Assembly (NCBI GenBank): GCA_027485535.1
Contig: JAIXQV010000048.1
Coordinates: forward strand, 1 to 10,212
Reading direction: 5' to 3'
DNA length: 10,212 nt
From: Oxalobacteraceae bacterium
GTDB taxonomy: Bacteria; Pseudomonadota; Gammaproteobacteria; Burkholderiales; Burkholderiaceae_D
Shown: positions 1 through 7,343 of the stretch, piece by piece
Layout: every line of letters starts with the position of its first letter
Position numbering within the stretch: the first letter of the stretch is position 1
Translations under genes and position numbers: made by a program
Notes under the pieces: model-generated
Databases searched by the model: none
What the model was told of the DNA's origin: nothing
Seen by the model: the letters and a program-made list of their open reading frames with translations, nothing else

Positions 1-12
1 CCTCTGAGCCTC

Positions 13-18
13 TATAAT
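13..18 (+). promoter_or_regulatory. -10 box of the tRNA-Leu promoter
   Basis: A perfect TATAAT hexamer lies 13 bases before the first base of the tRNA, which puts the transcription start near 25 and leaves a leader of only a few bases. The segment just after the box is C-rich (CCCGC), like the GC-rich discriminators of stable RNA promoters. The -35 element would fall before the window, so it cannot be checked. Confidence 0.7.
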
Positions 19-31
19 CCCGCTTCTTTTG

Positions 32-116
32 GCCCACGTGGCGGAATTGGTAGACGCGCATGGTTCAGGTCCATGTGCCGCAAGGTGTGGGGGTTCGAGT
101 CCCTCCGTGGGCACCA
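32..116 (+). tRNA. tRNA-Leu, anticodon CAG
   Basis: An 85-base tRNA with encoded CCA (114-116). The acceptor arms GCCCACG (32-38) and CGTGGGC (106-112) pair perfectly. The anticodon stem CATGG (59-63) pairs with CCATG (71-75) around a seven-base loop with anticodon CAG at 66-68, which reads CUG leucine codons. The D-loop contains GGTAGAC, the T-arm GGGTTCGAGTCCC is canonical, and the long variable arm is the class II type expected of tRNA-Leu. It has its own promoter and terminator, so it is probably a single-gene transcript. Confidence 0.97.
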
Positions 117-123
117 AATTATA

Positions 124-155
124 AAAAGGAGGTTGCGTAAGCAGCCTCCTTTTTT
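124..155 (+). terminator. Rho-independent terminator of tRNA-Leu, possibly bidirectional
   Basis: The stem GGAGGTTGC (128-136) pairs with GCAGCCTCC (141-149), with one G-T wobble, around a GTAA loop. It is followed by a run of T on the + strand and preceded by a run of A, so it could also stop leftward transcription before the tRNA. The hairpin is the first half of a sequence that recurs at 9084-9140. Confidence 0.85.
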
Positions 156-190
156 GTTTTGTGGTGCACACGAGCACAGCACCTGCGTGC
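129..190. repeat. Imperfect direct repeat, copy 1
   Basis: This stretch matches 9084-9140 in the same orientation. The terminator part (129-155 against 9084-9110) has 24 of 27 identical bases. After a five-base insertion in this copy (156-160), the second part (161-190 against 9111-9140) has 26 of 30, ending in a perfect 19-base match GAGCACAGCACCTGCGTGC. Identity stops at 190, inside the right arm of a hairpin. The two copies bracket the whole cox block. It may be the scar of an insertion or a dispersed intergenic repeat. Confidence 0.75.
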
Positions 191-195
191 TGTGC
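174..195. repeat. Perfect 9-bp stem-loop beside the tRNA-Leu terminator
   Basis: GCACAGCAC (174-182) and GTGCTGTGC (187-195) pair without mismatch around CTGC. No T-run follows on either strand, so it is not a standard terminator. The second repeat copy keeps the left arm and loop but loses most of the right arm, so the full hairpin is unique to this site in the window. Function unknown. Confidence 0.6.
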
Positions 196-204
196 GTGAG
201 GGAC

Positions 205-232
205 GAGAAAAGTCCGGCATGCAAGCCGGACT
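205..232 (-). terminator. Probable terminator of the leftward cox operon
   Basis: AGTCCGGC (211-218) and GCCGGACT (225-232) form a perfect 8-bp stem around a six-base loop. Read on the minus strand the hairpin is followed directly by TTTTCTC, a short T-tract, and it sits 64 bases beyond the stop of the last operon gene. The T-run is modest, so termination may be partial. An outer pairing GTGAGG (196-201) with CCTCAC (256-261) could enclose it. Confidence 0.6.
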
Positions 233-295
233 GGGGTCGCGGGACGTGACAGAGACCTCACCTAGTACCAGATGTAATGACACAACCAAGAGGCA

Positions 296-967
296 TTATG
301 TAGCCGCGTACGGGTGAATCAGATTTCCCGTGCGCGCATTAATCTGTGCATTAAACGAGATGATAATGCGGTCATTATCGCCTTCGTATGCCATCGCTTT
401 ATGAGCCAGAAAAGAGGGGAAAATCACCAACATCCCCGGCTCTGGTTGAATGTCGATGCTGTTCCGCTGCAAATATGCGTTGCCCATGTCCATATAGGCG
501 CCCGCCTGAAATTGCGTATAGGGACCGTAAAAACGTGTGACGCCGTTCAACTCACCCAGCACCTGGTGCTTACGGCGCTGCGCGCTTGAATCTATTTGTA
601 AATAATAAACACCGGACCATGAGCAGTTGCCATGCGTGTGCACGTCATGGAAGGCATGGCCATTTTGTATCTGAAACCAGCAACCAACAAACTGCAGATC
701 CATCATCAGCTTGCCGGATGGCCATGCTTCTAAATTCGACTGCTTGGCAAGGTGCTGGACTGCGCCCGCCATGAAGTTAAGCAGCACCGCAAATTCCGGT
801 AACTGCAGACGGCTAATCAGATCATCGTTGCTTGCATAAAAATTGGACGACTCAGCGGCAGTATCCATTGCGCGTATCGCCCTCAGTGCGCGAACCAACA
901 CTGGATTGATTGCCTCAGCGTCCGGACAACGCTGCACATCAATGGGTACAGGCCAGAGTGCCTGCAT
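296..967 (-). CDS. Putative 2OG-Fe(II) oxygenase, last gene of the cox operon
   Basis: This 223-residue protein resembles the family of small putative 2-oxoglutarate/Fe(II) oxygenases annotated as TIGR02466. What is visible: a jelly-roll-like core with FHDVHTHGNCSWSGVYYLQ (106-124), where His110 and His112 are candidate metal ligands; GMLVIFPSFLAHKAMAYEGD (178-197) with the distal His189; and Arg200 in DRIIISFN, the usual 2-oxoglutarate carboxylate contact. The first ligand pair is H-x-H and not the common H-x-D, so the exact triad is uncertain. The substrate is unknown. The ATG shares its A with the TAA stop of mocA (TAATG), so translation is probably coupled; upstream there is only a weak AGAAAG. 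It is not among the classical Oligotropha cox genes. Assignment to the oxygenase superfamily is fairly secure; a role in CO oxidation is an inference from position only. Confidence 0.75.
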   Translation of the reverse strand: MQALWPVPIDVQRCPDAEAINPVLVRALRAIRAMDTAAESSNFYASNDDLISRLQLPEFAVLLNFMAGAVQHLAKQSNLEAWPSGKLMMDLQFVGCWFQIQNGHAFHDVHTHGNCSWSGVYYLQIDSSAQRRKHQVLGELNGVTRFYGPYTQFQAGAYMDMGNAYLQRNSIDIQPEPGMLVIFPSFLAHKAMAYEGDNDRIIISFNAQINARTGNLIHPYAAT

Positions 968-1641
968 TAGCTTTCTGCCAACTGCGGCATGGTCAAGGTC
1001 CAGCCGGTTCTTTTCTCGAACGCGACCAAATCTTCCGGTGTGTCGACGTCAAGAATAAAGCGATCATTGTCGGTAATGTGTTTGTGTACCAATTCCGGAT
1101 GATCGTCCATGAATTGGCGGCAGCCGATCTTTTGGTGGGTTGCCAGAAGCTCAGCGATTAGTTCGCCAGAGAACACCACCGGATTACCACGGTGCCCTTG
1201 GATTTCCGGATAAACAATAGCCGCCCCCGAAGGGCGTTTTTTGAAGGCAGAGATCAGCTCAGTGAATTCAGCGCTACTGAGTAAAGGCTGATCAGCCAAG
1301 ACAATCAAAACGATATCAAATTTAGCGCCCAGTGCTTCTAGGCCGAGCCGAACGGAAGATTGCTGCCCTGCCTCTGGATGCGGATTACGCACGACGGTGA
1401 CAGGAAAAGTTTCTACGGCTGGCTCAATCTCAGCGTGATGGTATCCAGTCACAACCACAACCTCGTCAATACCACCGCCACTTAGGGCAATCAAATGACG
1501 GTTTATAAGCGGGACGCCTTGAAGTCGAAGCAGGCATTTCGGGACACCTCCCATGCGAGACCCTTCTCCCGCAGCGAGCAATATCGCGCCCACTCTTAAC
1601 CGCGCATAAAGCCCACCTCCCTGCTTCAATATGCAACCCAT
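967..1641 (-). CDS. mocA: MocA-type molybdenum cofactor cytidylyltransferase
   Basis: A 224-residue NTP-transferase (NTP_transf_3, MobA/MocA group). The nucleotide-binding signature LAAGEGSRMGGVPKCLL lies at 22-38, AGQQSSVRLGL at 91-101, ADQPLL at 116-121 (metal-binding Asp117), GHRGNPVVF at 149-157 and ILDVDTPED at 196-204. The ADQP and RGNPVVF motifs are those of MocA and its relatives more than of the guanylyltransferase MobA. MocA joins CTP to molybdopterin to make molybdopterin cytosine dinucleotide, the cofactor form known from form I CO dehydrogenase, which fits the operon. The start at 1641 is supported by AGGAG seven bases upstream. A 26-bp gap separates it from coxE, and its stop overlaps the next start. 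CTP specificity is inferred from motifs and context. Confidence 0.85.
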   Translation of the reverse strand: MGCILKQGGGLYARLRVGAILLAAGEGSRMGGVPKCLLRLQGVPLINRHLIALSGGGIDEVVVVTGYHHAEIEPAVETFPVTVVRNPHPEAGQQSSVRLGLEALGAKFDIVLIVLADQPLLSSAEFTELISAFKKRPSGAAIVYPEIQGHRGNPVVFSGELIAELLATHQKIGCRQFMDDHPELVHKHITDNDRFILDVDTPEDLVAFEKRTGWTLTMPQLAES

Positions 1642-1667
1642 GATTTACTCCTGATATCCCAATATTT

Positions 1668-2852
1668 TCAATGTAGATGAACCAGCTTATCCAGACTCTG
1701 CAAATTGTTCACGGCGAGGAAGCCGTTGATCAAATGACGGCTCCTGAGCATGGCCTCGGAGCTGGGAATGTCCTGCATCGGATGAAGCCAAAGGATTTTT
1801 GCACCGCGCTGCCTGATCGCCTTGACTGCGCGCTCAGTGTCTTCCGGTGCGTCAGTATCATAGCCATCGGAAAGAACATACACCAAATCTCGATATCCAA
1901 GCGACCGGCCGGCATACACCTTCAGGAAGGTGGACAAATTACTTGCAATCTTGGTACCGCCGCCGAATCCGAAAGTGACTGCGTTGATTTTTTCCTGGAC
2001 GCGACCGCTATTACGATTTAACAGCTGAGTGATTTCGCTCATTTTCGTATGAAATACAAGTACGCGCGCATTAAGTATCTGTCCGAATGCGCGGCCAATT
2101 CTCAAAAAAAATGGCGCATGCGATTCCATGGATTTGCTGACATCAATTAGCACGTAAACACGCGGCATGATTTGGTCGCGTTGCTTTCGCTTGAGCTTGA
2201 GCAACTCGCCGCCGGTGGACAATCCCTGCCGTATCGTGGCCGGGATATCGATGCGCTGAAGTTGATGGGTATAACGCCATTTTCGGATCAGTTTTTTTCG
2301 GAGCCGCTGCTCCAGCGGACGGATATACGATTCCAGCTTGTCCATGTCCTCCGGTAACCACTGCCTGAAATCCCTATGTAGCGGGTCTACTTGACTTGCC
2401 CCCCCCATGGCTTGGGGATTGTCACTGCCATCACCAGACCCGCCATGAAAATCCAACCCCACTGAGGGCTGATTGCTACCAGGCGGGCCCTCCATGTCAG
2501 CATGCATTTGCGCCACCAGTTGCCTGAGCGATTTAGATTTTTTCTGGCTTCCGCGACTCCGTGTACTGCCACGTATCTTGTGCGGAAACCAGAACGCATC
2601 GAACAAATCTGGGTAGCGCCGCCACTGATCTGCGTTGCAACAGGCGATGCCGCGCCAGCAGGATTTCAAACTGGGATAAGACGTAGGATCCAGCTGCATC
2701 GTCACGCGCAACATAGCTTCCAGATCAGCCAAACCGATTAGGAATCCATGCTCGCGCAGGTAGTCAGCGAAGCTGCGAATCTGCTGACTGGGCAGCGTTG
2801 CTGGAACGGGAGGGATCGCCACCATAGTAGAGGATAAGAAGCGAAGAGACAT
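1668..2852 (-). CDS. coxE: CoxE, VWA-domain maturation protein of CO dehydrogenase
   Basis: A 394-residue protein of the CoxE family. The N-terminal half (about 20-110) is the helical region typical of the family, then a Gly/Ser/Gln-rich low-complexity linker (about 121-155), a basic segment (180-225), and a C-terminal von Willebrand factor A domain. The metal-ion-dependent adhesion site is complete: DVSKS at 237-241, Thr300 in GGGTKI, and Asp329 in LSDGYD. CoxE works with the AAA+ ATPase CoxD in assembly of the Mo-Cu active site, in the style of MoxR-VWA pairs. It starts 8 bp after the coxD stop with only a weak AAAGA upstream, so coupling to coxD is likely. Met10 is an alternative start but has no better ribosome site. 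Confidence 0.92.
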   Translation of the reverse strand: MSLRFLSSTMVAIPPVPATLPSQQIRSFADYLREHGFLIGLADLEAMLRVTMQLDPTSYPSLKSCWRGIACCNADQWRRYPDLFDAFWFPHKIRGSTRSRGSQKKSKSLRQLVAQMHADMEGPPGSNQPSVGLDFHGGSGDGSDNPQAMGGASQVDPLHRDFRQWLPEDMDKLESYIRPLEQRLRKKLIRKWRYTHQLQRIDIPATIRQGLSTGGELLKLKRKQRDQIMPRVYVLIDVSKSMESHAPFFLRIGRAFGQILNARVLVFHTKMSEITQLLNRNSGRVQEKINAVTFGFGGGTKIASNLSTFLKVYAGRSLGYRDLVYVLSDGYDTDAPEDTERAVKAIRQRGAKILWLHPMQDIPSSEAMLRSRHLINGFLAVNNLQSLDKLVHLH

Positions 2853-2860
2853 CGCAATCT

Positions 2861-3772
2861 TTAGCGCAAGTCTCCAGCAACACCCATATCAACACCAACC
2901 CTACTATCGGACTGCAACTTTGCAATGATCTCGGTGCCCATTTGCCATTGGTCACTGCGAGTTTTCAGCAGCGAAGATAAACAGGCACGTATCATGTCCG
3001 GATCATCCGGTACAACCTCTTGACCCATGGCATAGAGCACACGAACCCAGTCCAGTGTCTCGGCGATGCCGGGCACCTTCTCAAGATCTTGCTTACGCAG
3101 TTTTTGTACGAAGCTCACGGCCTGCTGTACCAGCACATGATTGGCTTCCGGGACCATTTTCTTAACGATCTCGATCTCGCGCGGCAGGCTTGGATAATCG
3201 ACGTAGTGGTACAAGCACCGGCGGCGCAAAGCATCCGACAAATCCCGAGTGCCATTGCTGGTTAGCACAACTATCGGCTGAGTCATGGCCTGCACCGTAC
3301 CGAATTCAGGCACCGAAATCTGAAATTCGCCCAACACCTCAAGGAGGTAAGCTTCGAATGACTCGTCTGCACGATCGATTTCATCGATTAACAAGACAGC
3401 TGGCTTATCTGAGGTGATCGCCTGCATCAACGGTCGCTTTAGCAGAAAGGCTTCTGAGAACAGATCCTCCCGTAAGTTGCCACCGCTGCCCTTCTCGGCT
3501 TCACGCAGACGGATTTCCAGCAACTGCTTGCTGTAATTCCACTCATAGACAGCCTGATTCAGATCTAGGCTTTCATGACACTGCAGTCGAAACAAGGGCC
3601 GATCCAATGCAACCGACAATGCACGTGCGACCGCCGTTTTGCCAACACCTGCCTCGCCCTCGAGCAGCATTGGACGCTCGAGTGCCATGGCCATCCAGAC
3701 CAGTGTTGCCAAACCATCGTCCGCCATATAACCGGACGATGCCAGCAGCACTGACAGGTCTTTGGGTGTCAT
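2861..3772 (-). CDS. coxD: CoxD, MoxR-type AAA+ ATPase for CO dehydrogenase maturation
   Basis: A 303-residue AAA+ ATPase of the MoxR group. Walker A is GEAGVGKT (39-46), Walker B is AVLLIDEIDR (125-134), and a sensor 1 / arginine finger region TSNGTRDLSDALRRRC lies at 171-186. In Oligotropha CoxD is an ATP-driven chaperone needed to insert sulfur and then copper into the [MoO3] centre of apo-CODH; the same role is inferred here. It is a cytoplasmic protein, possibly membrane-associated. It begins 6 bp after the coxG stop, and the upstream bases (TAAGTCCTC) contain no recognisable ribosome site, so it probably depends on ribosomes finishing coxG. CoxE, its usual VWA partner, follows directly. 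Confidence 0.94.
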   Translation of the reverse strand: MTPKDLSVLLASSGYMADDGLATLVWMAMALERPMLLEGEAGVGKTAVARALSVALDRPLFRLQCHESLDLNQAVYEWNYSKQLLEIRLREAEKGSGGNLREDLFSEAFLLKRPLMQAITSDKPAVLLIDEIDRADESFEAYLLEVLGEFQISVPEFGTVQAMTQPIVVLTSNGTRDLSDALRRRCLYHYVDYPSLPREIEIVKKMVPEANHVLVQQAVSFVQKLRKQDLEKVPGIAETLDWVRVLYAMGQEVVPDDPDMIRACLSSLLKTRSDQWQMGTEIIAKLQSDSRVGVDMGVAGDLR

Positions 3773-3778
3773 GAGGAC

Positions 3779-4387
3779 TTAGGATTTTCGACCAAATAGA
3801 CGACCGAAGAAATCTTTGATGAGCATCCAGACAATCTCCAGCCCGTTCAACTCCGTCACCGCTTGTGCTGGTGGCGCCGTCTCCCTGCTTGTCGGCGCGA
3901 CATCGGGTGTAGATGACCCCACATCCGCCGGCGCCGACGCCATCGCCTTGATCTCGAAGTTGCCCGCGAATTGCCCAAGAATCATGTCCGACACCGAGGT
4001 CATCATGCGGCCACCGAACTGCGCAAATTTGCCATTGACGATCACATCAGCTTTACCCAATAAATTGGTAGAGCCATCCGGGTTTGATACCAGCGTCGCG
4101 GTCAAATGCATCGAAGCCGAAGACCCCCCTTTGTCGGCGCCTTTGCCCATCATCACCAGCGTCCTGTTGATCTCATCGACTGAAATGACTTCGATATCAC
4201 CAGCGAACGCAGCCGTCGCTGGACCGACCTTCACCTTCACACTGCCTTTGTAGTTTTTCTCATCAATCTTTTCCGTGATGGCAGCGCCCGGCATGCAGGT
4301 AGCCAACTCGGCGATATCCGACAACACCCCCCAGCATGCTTGCAGGGGAGCTTTTATCGGATAGGTTTTATCAAGGGTGACTTGCAT
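3779..4387 (-). CDS. coxG: CoxG, SRPBCC-fold carbon monoxide dehydrogenase subunit G
   Basis: A 202-residue CoxG protein. Residues 1-148 form the SRPBCC (START-like) lipid-binding fold, recognisable by the N-terminal strand, CWGVLSDIAELATCMPGA (18-35), the G-D-I-E strand near 63-66, and the long C-terminal helix GGRMMTSVSDMILGQF (125-140). An Ala/Pro/Ser-rich linker (149-178) leads to an amphipathic, aromatic-rich tail (181-198, including IVWMLIKDFFGRLFG), suited to membrane binding. Work on CoxG homologues indicates that it attaches CO dehydrogenase to the membrane and binds quinone, so it should connect the enzyme to the respiratory chain. It lies 14 bp after coxL with a weak GGAA upstream. 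In the Oligotropha cluster coxG comes after coxF; here it precedes coxD. Confidence 0.9.
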   Translation of the reverse strand: MQVTLDKTYPIKAPLQACWGVLSDIAELATCMPGAAITEKIDEKNYKGSVKVKVGPATAAFAGDIEVISVDEINRTLVMMGKGADKGGSSASMHLTATLVSNPDGSTNLLGKADVIVNGKFAQFGGRMMTSVSDMILGQFAGNFEIKAMASAPADVGSSTPDVAPTSRETAPPAQAVTELNGLEIVWMLIKDFFGRLFGRKS

Positions 4388-4401
4388 TAGTAGAGGTTCC
4401 G

Positions 4402-6798
4402 TTAGTGCGTCAAACCATGAGCCTTGAGCTCTTTCCAGATTCGATAGGCTGTATGCGGCATTTCAAGATGCGTTACACCTAGGTGGGCAAACGCATCGAC
4501 CATTGCCGCCGTAAACGTAGGGATACTGCCGACGTGCGGAGATTCGGCCACTCCCTTGGCGCCAATCGGGTGGTGAGGTGACGGCGTCACCGTAAAGTCG
4601 GTCTCCCAATGGGGTGTCTCTACGGCTGTCGGCAAGAAGTAGTCCATCAAGGTATTACCCTGAATATTCCCCTGCGCATCAAAGGACAGCAACTGTCCCA
4701 TGGCCACAGCAAATCCCTCGGTAAGTCCGCCATGAATCTGGCCTTCGATGATCATTGGGTTAATACGAGTGCCGCAATCATCAAGTGCATAGAAACGCCG
4801 AATTTTGGTTTCTCCGGTGCCCTTATCGATATCGACAACGCACAGGTAGATACCGAATGGGAAAGTGAAATTGGGCGGGTCATAGTAGTGGACCGCTTCC
4901 AGACCCGGCTCCATTCCGGCTGGCGGTTTGTTATACGCTGCCCAGGCAATCTCGGACATGGTCTTGAACTTTTCTGCATTACCTTTGACCTTGAAACGAT
5001 CGATTTCCCACTCAAGATCGTTTTCACCAACTTCCAGCAAATGAGCGGCCAACTTCTTCGCCTTCGCGTGGATCTTGCGCGCAGCCATGGCAATCGCAGC
5101 ACCAGCGACCGGTGTCGAGCGCGAACCGTAAGTCCCCAGACCATAAGGCGCAGTACTCGTATCGCCTTCCTCAACCTGAATTACCTCCGATGGAATACCC
5201 AGTTCAGTCGCAATAATCTGCGCATAGGTTGTCTGGTGTCCTTGACCCTGAGTGATCGTGCCCATTCGCGCAATCGCGCTGCCAGTAGGATGAACTCGAA
5301 TCTCGCATGAGTCGAACATACCCACGCCCAGGATGTCGCACATTTTAGTGGGACCCGCACCAACCACCTCAGTAAACGTCACCAAACCTATACCCATCAA
5401 GGTCGGGCAATTAGGATCAGCGCGTTTGGCCGCCTGCTCAGCACGTAGTGCTTTGTAATCGACGGCATCGAGCACTTTGTCGAGGGCAGTATGGTAATCA
5501 CCTGAATCGTATTCAAAGCCGAATGCCGAGGTATACGGAAACTGCTCTTTGCGAATGAAATTCTTTTTCCGAATCTCGGCCTTGTCCATGTTCAATTTCT
5601 GCGCCAGCACATCCACCATCCGCTCGATCAGATAGACGGCTTCAGTCACACGGAAAGAACAGCGATAAGCAACGCCTCCAGGTGCCTTGTTGGTGTAAAC
5701 ACCTTCTACGGTGCAGTGCGCTGCCGGAATATCGTAAGAGCCCGAGCAGATATGGAACAGGCCCGCAGGGAACTTGGTCGGATCGGCGCACGCGTCGAAG
5801 GCACCGTGATCGGCAATCACATGCGTACGCAGACCAAGAATTTTTCCATCTGCGGTTGCGGCCAACTCACCCGTCATGTGATAGTCACGCGCGAAGGCTG
5901 TCGAAGACAGGTTCTCGATACGATCTTCGATCCATTTCACTGGGCGACCCAGCACAATCGACGACACAATCGCGCAGACGTAGCCCGGGTAGACGCCGAC
6001 CTTATTACCGAAACCGCCACCGATATCCGGCGACACAATACGAACCTTGGATTCTGGAATCCCGGAGAGCATCGAGACCACGGTACGCACCACATGCGGT
6101 GCCTGACTGGTCATGTGAGTTGTCAACTCGCCGCGAACCGGATCAAACGACGCTACTGCACCGCAGGTCTCAAGCGGGCAAGGATGCACGCGCGGATACA
6201 GGAGTTTTTCAGACACGGTGACCGGGGCGCTCTTAAATGCTGCGTCAGTTGCTTCCTTGTCGCCTGCATCCCATGTGAAAATATGATTGTGGTGGTAACG
6301 CTGTCCATGCGCACCCTCGGTCTTCCCTGCCAGATCCTCGCGTAACACCGGTGCATCCTTTTCGAGCGCCTTGAAAGGATCGATCACGACCGGCAGTTCT
6401 TCGTACTCCACCTCGACTGCCTCGACACCATCGGCGGCGATGTAGCGGTCGTCTGCAAGCACAACAGCGACTTCCTGCATCTGAAAATGAACTTTTTCAT
6501 CTGCCAGCACGGCCGCCACGTCCCCTGCAAGCGTTGGCATCCAGTGTAGTTTCAGCGGTTTCAAATCATCCGCAGTGAGCACTGCAATCACGCCCGGTAT
6601 AGCAAGCGCTTTTTCCTTATTGATTTTCTTGATACGGGCATGCGCGAGCGGCGAACGTACTATATCCATGTGAACCATGCCGGGCAGCTTAATGTCATCG
6701 ACATAGTTACCTTTGCCTTGAATGAAGCGGGCGTCTTCTTTGCGAAGGCGGGAATCGCCCATCCCTTGCAGGGCAGCCTTGCGATCGGGTGCATTCAT
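4402..6798 (-). CDS. coxL: Aerobic carbon monoxide dehydrogenase large subunit, form I
   Basis: The 798-residue molybdenum-copper subunit, which oxidises CO with water to CO2. The diagnostic active-site loop AYRCSFR lies at 377-383; Cys380 matches the copper-binding Cys388 of Oligotropha. Form II enzymes have AYRGAGR here, so this is form I. Other conserved features are SQAPHVVR with Gln232 (Oligotropha Gln240), DIGGGFGNKVG at 258-268, GQGHQTTYAQIIATELGI in the cofactor-binding domain, and GAKGVAESPHVG with Glu752 at the position of the catalytic Glu763, both 46 residues from the C-terminus. No frameshift or missing residue is seen. Length is normal (about 800-810). GGAG seven bases before the ATG supports the start. 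CoxL binds molybdopterin cytosine dinucleotide and forms an (LMS)2 hexamer facing the cytoplasm. Confidence 0.98.
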   Translation of the reverse strand: MNAPDRKAALQGMGDSRLRKEDARFIQGKGNYVDDIKLPGMVHMDIVRSPLAHARIKKINKEKALAIPGVIAVLTADDLKPLKLHWMPTLAGDVAAVLADEKVHFQMQEVAVVLADDRYIAADGVEAVEVEYEELPVVIDPFKALEKDAPVLREDLAGKTEGAHGQRYHHNHIFTWDAGDKEATDAAFKSAPVTVSEKLLYPRVHPCPLETCGAVASFDPVRGELTTHMTSQAPHVVRTVVSMLSGIPESKVRIVSPDIGGGFGNKVGVYPGYVCAIVSSIVLGRPVKWIEDRIENLSSTAFARDYHMTGELAATADGKILGLRTHVIADHGAFDACADPTKFPAGLFHICSGSYDIPAAHCTVEGVYTNKAPGGVAYRCSFRVTEAVYLIERMVDVLAQKLNMDKAEIRKKNFIRKEQFPYTSAFGFEYDSGDYHTALDKVLDAVDYKALRAEQAAKRADPNCPTLMGIGLVTFTEVVGAGPTKMCDILGVGMFDSCEIRVHPTGSAIARMGTITQGQGHQTTYAQIIATELGIPSEVIQVEEGDTSTAPYGLGTYGSRSTPVAGAAIAMAARKIHAKAKKLAAHLLEVGENDLEWEIDRFKVKGNAEKFKTMSEIAWAAYNKPPAGMEPGLEAVHYYDPPNFTFPFGIYLCVVDIDKGTGETKIRRFYALDDCGTRINPMIIEGQIHGGLTEGFAVAMGQLLSFDAQGNIQGNTLMDYFLPTAVETPHWETDFTVTPSPHHPIGAKGVAESPHVGSIPTFTAAMVDAFAHLGVTHLEMPHTAYRIWKELKAHGLTH

Positions 6799-6825
6799 AG
6801 TAATCTCCGGTAGAGGTTAATGCGC

Positions 6826-7323
6826 TCAGGCAGTCACAGGCTTATGGGCGTCTTCACGCAGCTTTTTGGCTGCGTACTGAACCGCCTTAACGATATTCTG
6901 GTAACCCGTGCAACGGCACAGGTTGCCTGACATCCCGACGCGGATCTCATCCTCGGTGGGATTGGGATTATCTTTTAAGAACCGGTACGCGCGAACCAAC
7001 ATGCCCGGCGTACAGAAACCGCACTGAAGGCCGTGCTCCTGATAGAAGCCCTCTTGGACAGCATGCAGAACCCCGCCTTGTGCTAGGCCCTCAACGGTAA
7101 GAACCTCACTGCCCTCGCACTGAACAGCGAAGCACGTGCAGGATTTGACGGATTCGCCGTCAATATCAACAGTACATGCGCCGCAGTGACTAGTTTCACA
7201 ACCAATATGCGCGCCCGTCAGATTCATTTTTTCACGTAGAAAGTGCACCAGTAGCGTACGCGACTCAACGGCTTCTTCAACCTTTTTGCCGTTGACATTC
7301 ATCGAAACGATTTTCTTGCTCAT
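6826..7323 (-). CDS. coxS: Carbon monoxide dehydrogenase small (iron-sulfur) subunit
   Basis: A 165-residue protein carrying two [2Fe-2S] clusters that pass electrons from the Mo-Cu site to FAD. The N-terminal plant-ferredoxin-like domain has Cys42, Cys47, Cys50 and Cys62 (GCETSHCGAC and VKSC). The C-terminal four-helix domain has Cys101 and Cys104 (QCGFCTPGM) and Cys136 and Cys138 (GNLCRCTGYQ), the cluster next to molybdenum. All eight ligands are present at the normal family spacing, and the length is typical. A very strong ribosome site GGAGGAG precedes the ATG. It lies 20 bp after coxM and 27 bp before coxL, in the standard M-S-L order. Confidence 0.97.
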   Translation of the reverse strand: MSKKIVSMNVNGKKVEEAVESRTLLVHFLREKMNLTGAHIGCETSHCGACTVDIDGESVKSCTCFAVQCEGSEVLTVEGLAQGGVLHAVQEGFYQEHGLQCGFCTPGMLVRAYRFLKDNPNPTEDEIRVGMSGNLCRCTGYQNIVKAVQYAAKKLREDAHKPVTA

Positions 7324-7343
7324 GATATCTCCTCCGGTGTTTA

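Noticed and set aside
32..116. tRNA-Leu as the attachment site of an integrase-driven island
   Set aside because: The direct repeats start after the tRNA, not within its 3' end, and there is no integrase or excisionase gene. An insertion event remains possible but not of this class.
12..224. Leftward 70-codon open frame over the tRNA
   Set aside because: It is the reverse complement of the tRNA-Leu gene and its terminator; the peptide (with DSNPHTLRHMDLNHA) is the familiar false product of tRNA-Leu.
4609..5310. Rightward 233-codon open frame opposite coxL
   Set aside because: It lies wholly antisense to the strongly conserved coxL, has no recognisable domain or ribosome site, and reflects coxL codon bias. 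The same holds for 5716-6345 and 3816-4253.
4402..6798. Xanthine dehydrogenase, nicotine dehydrogenase or form II CoxL
   Set aside because: The AYRCSFR loop with a copper-ligating cysteine, together with coxG, coxD and coxE, identifies form I CO dehydrogenase. Form II has AYRGAGR.
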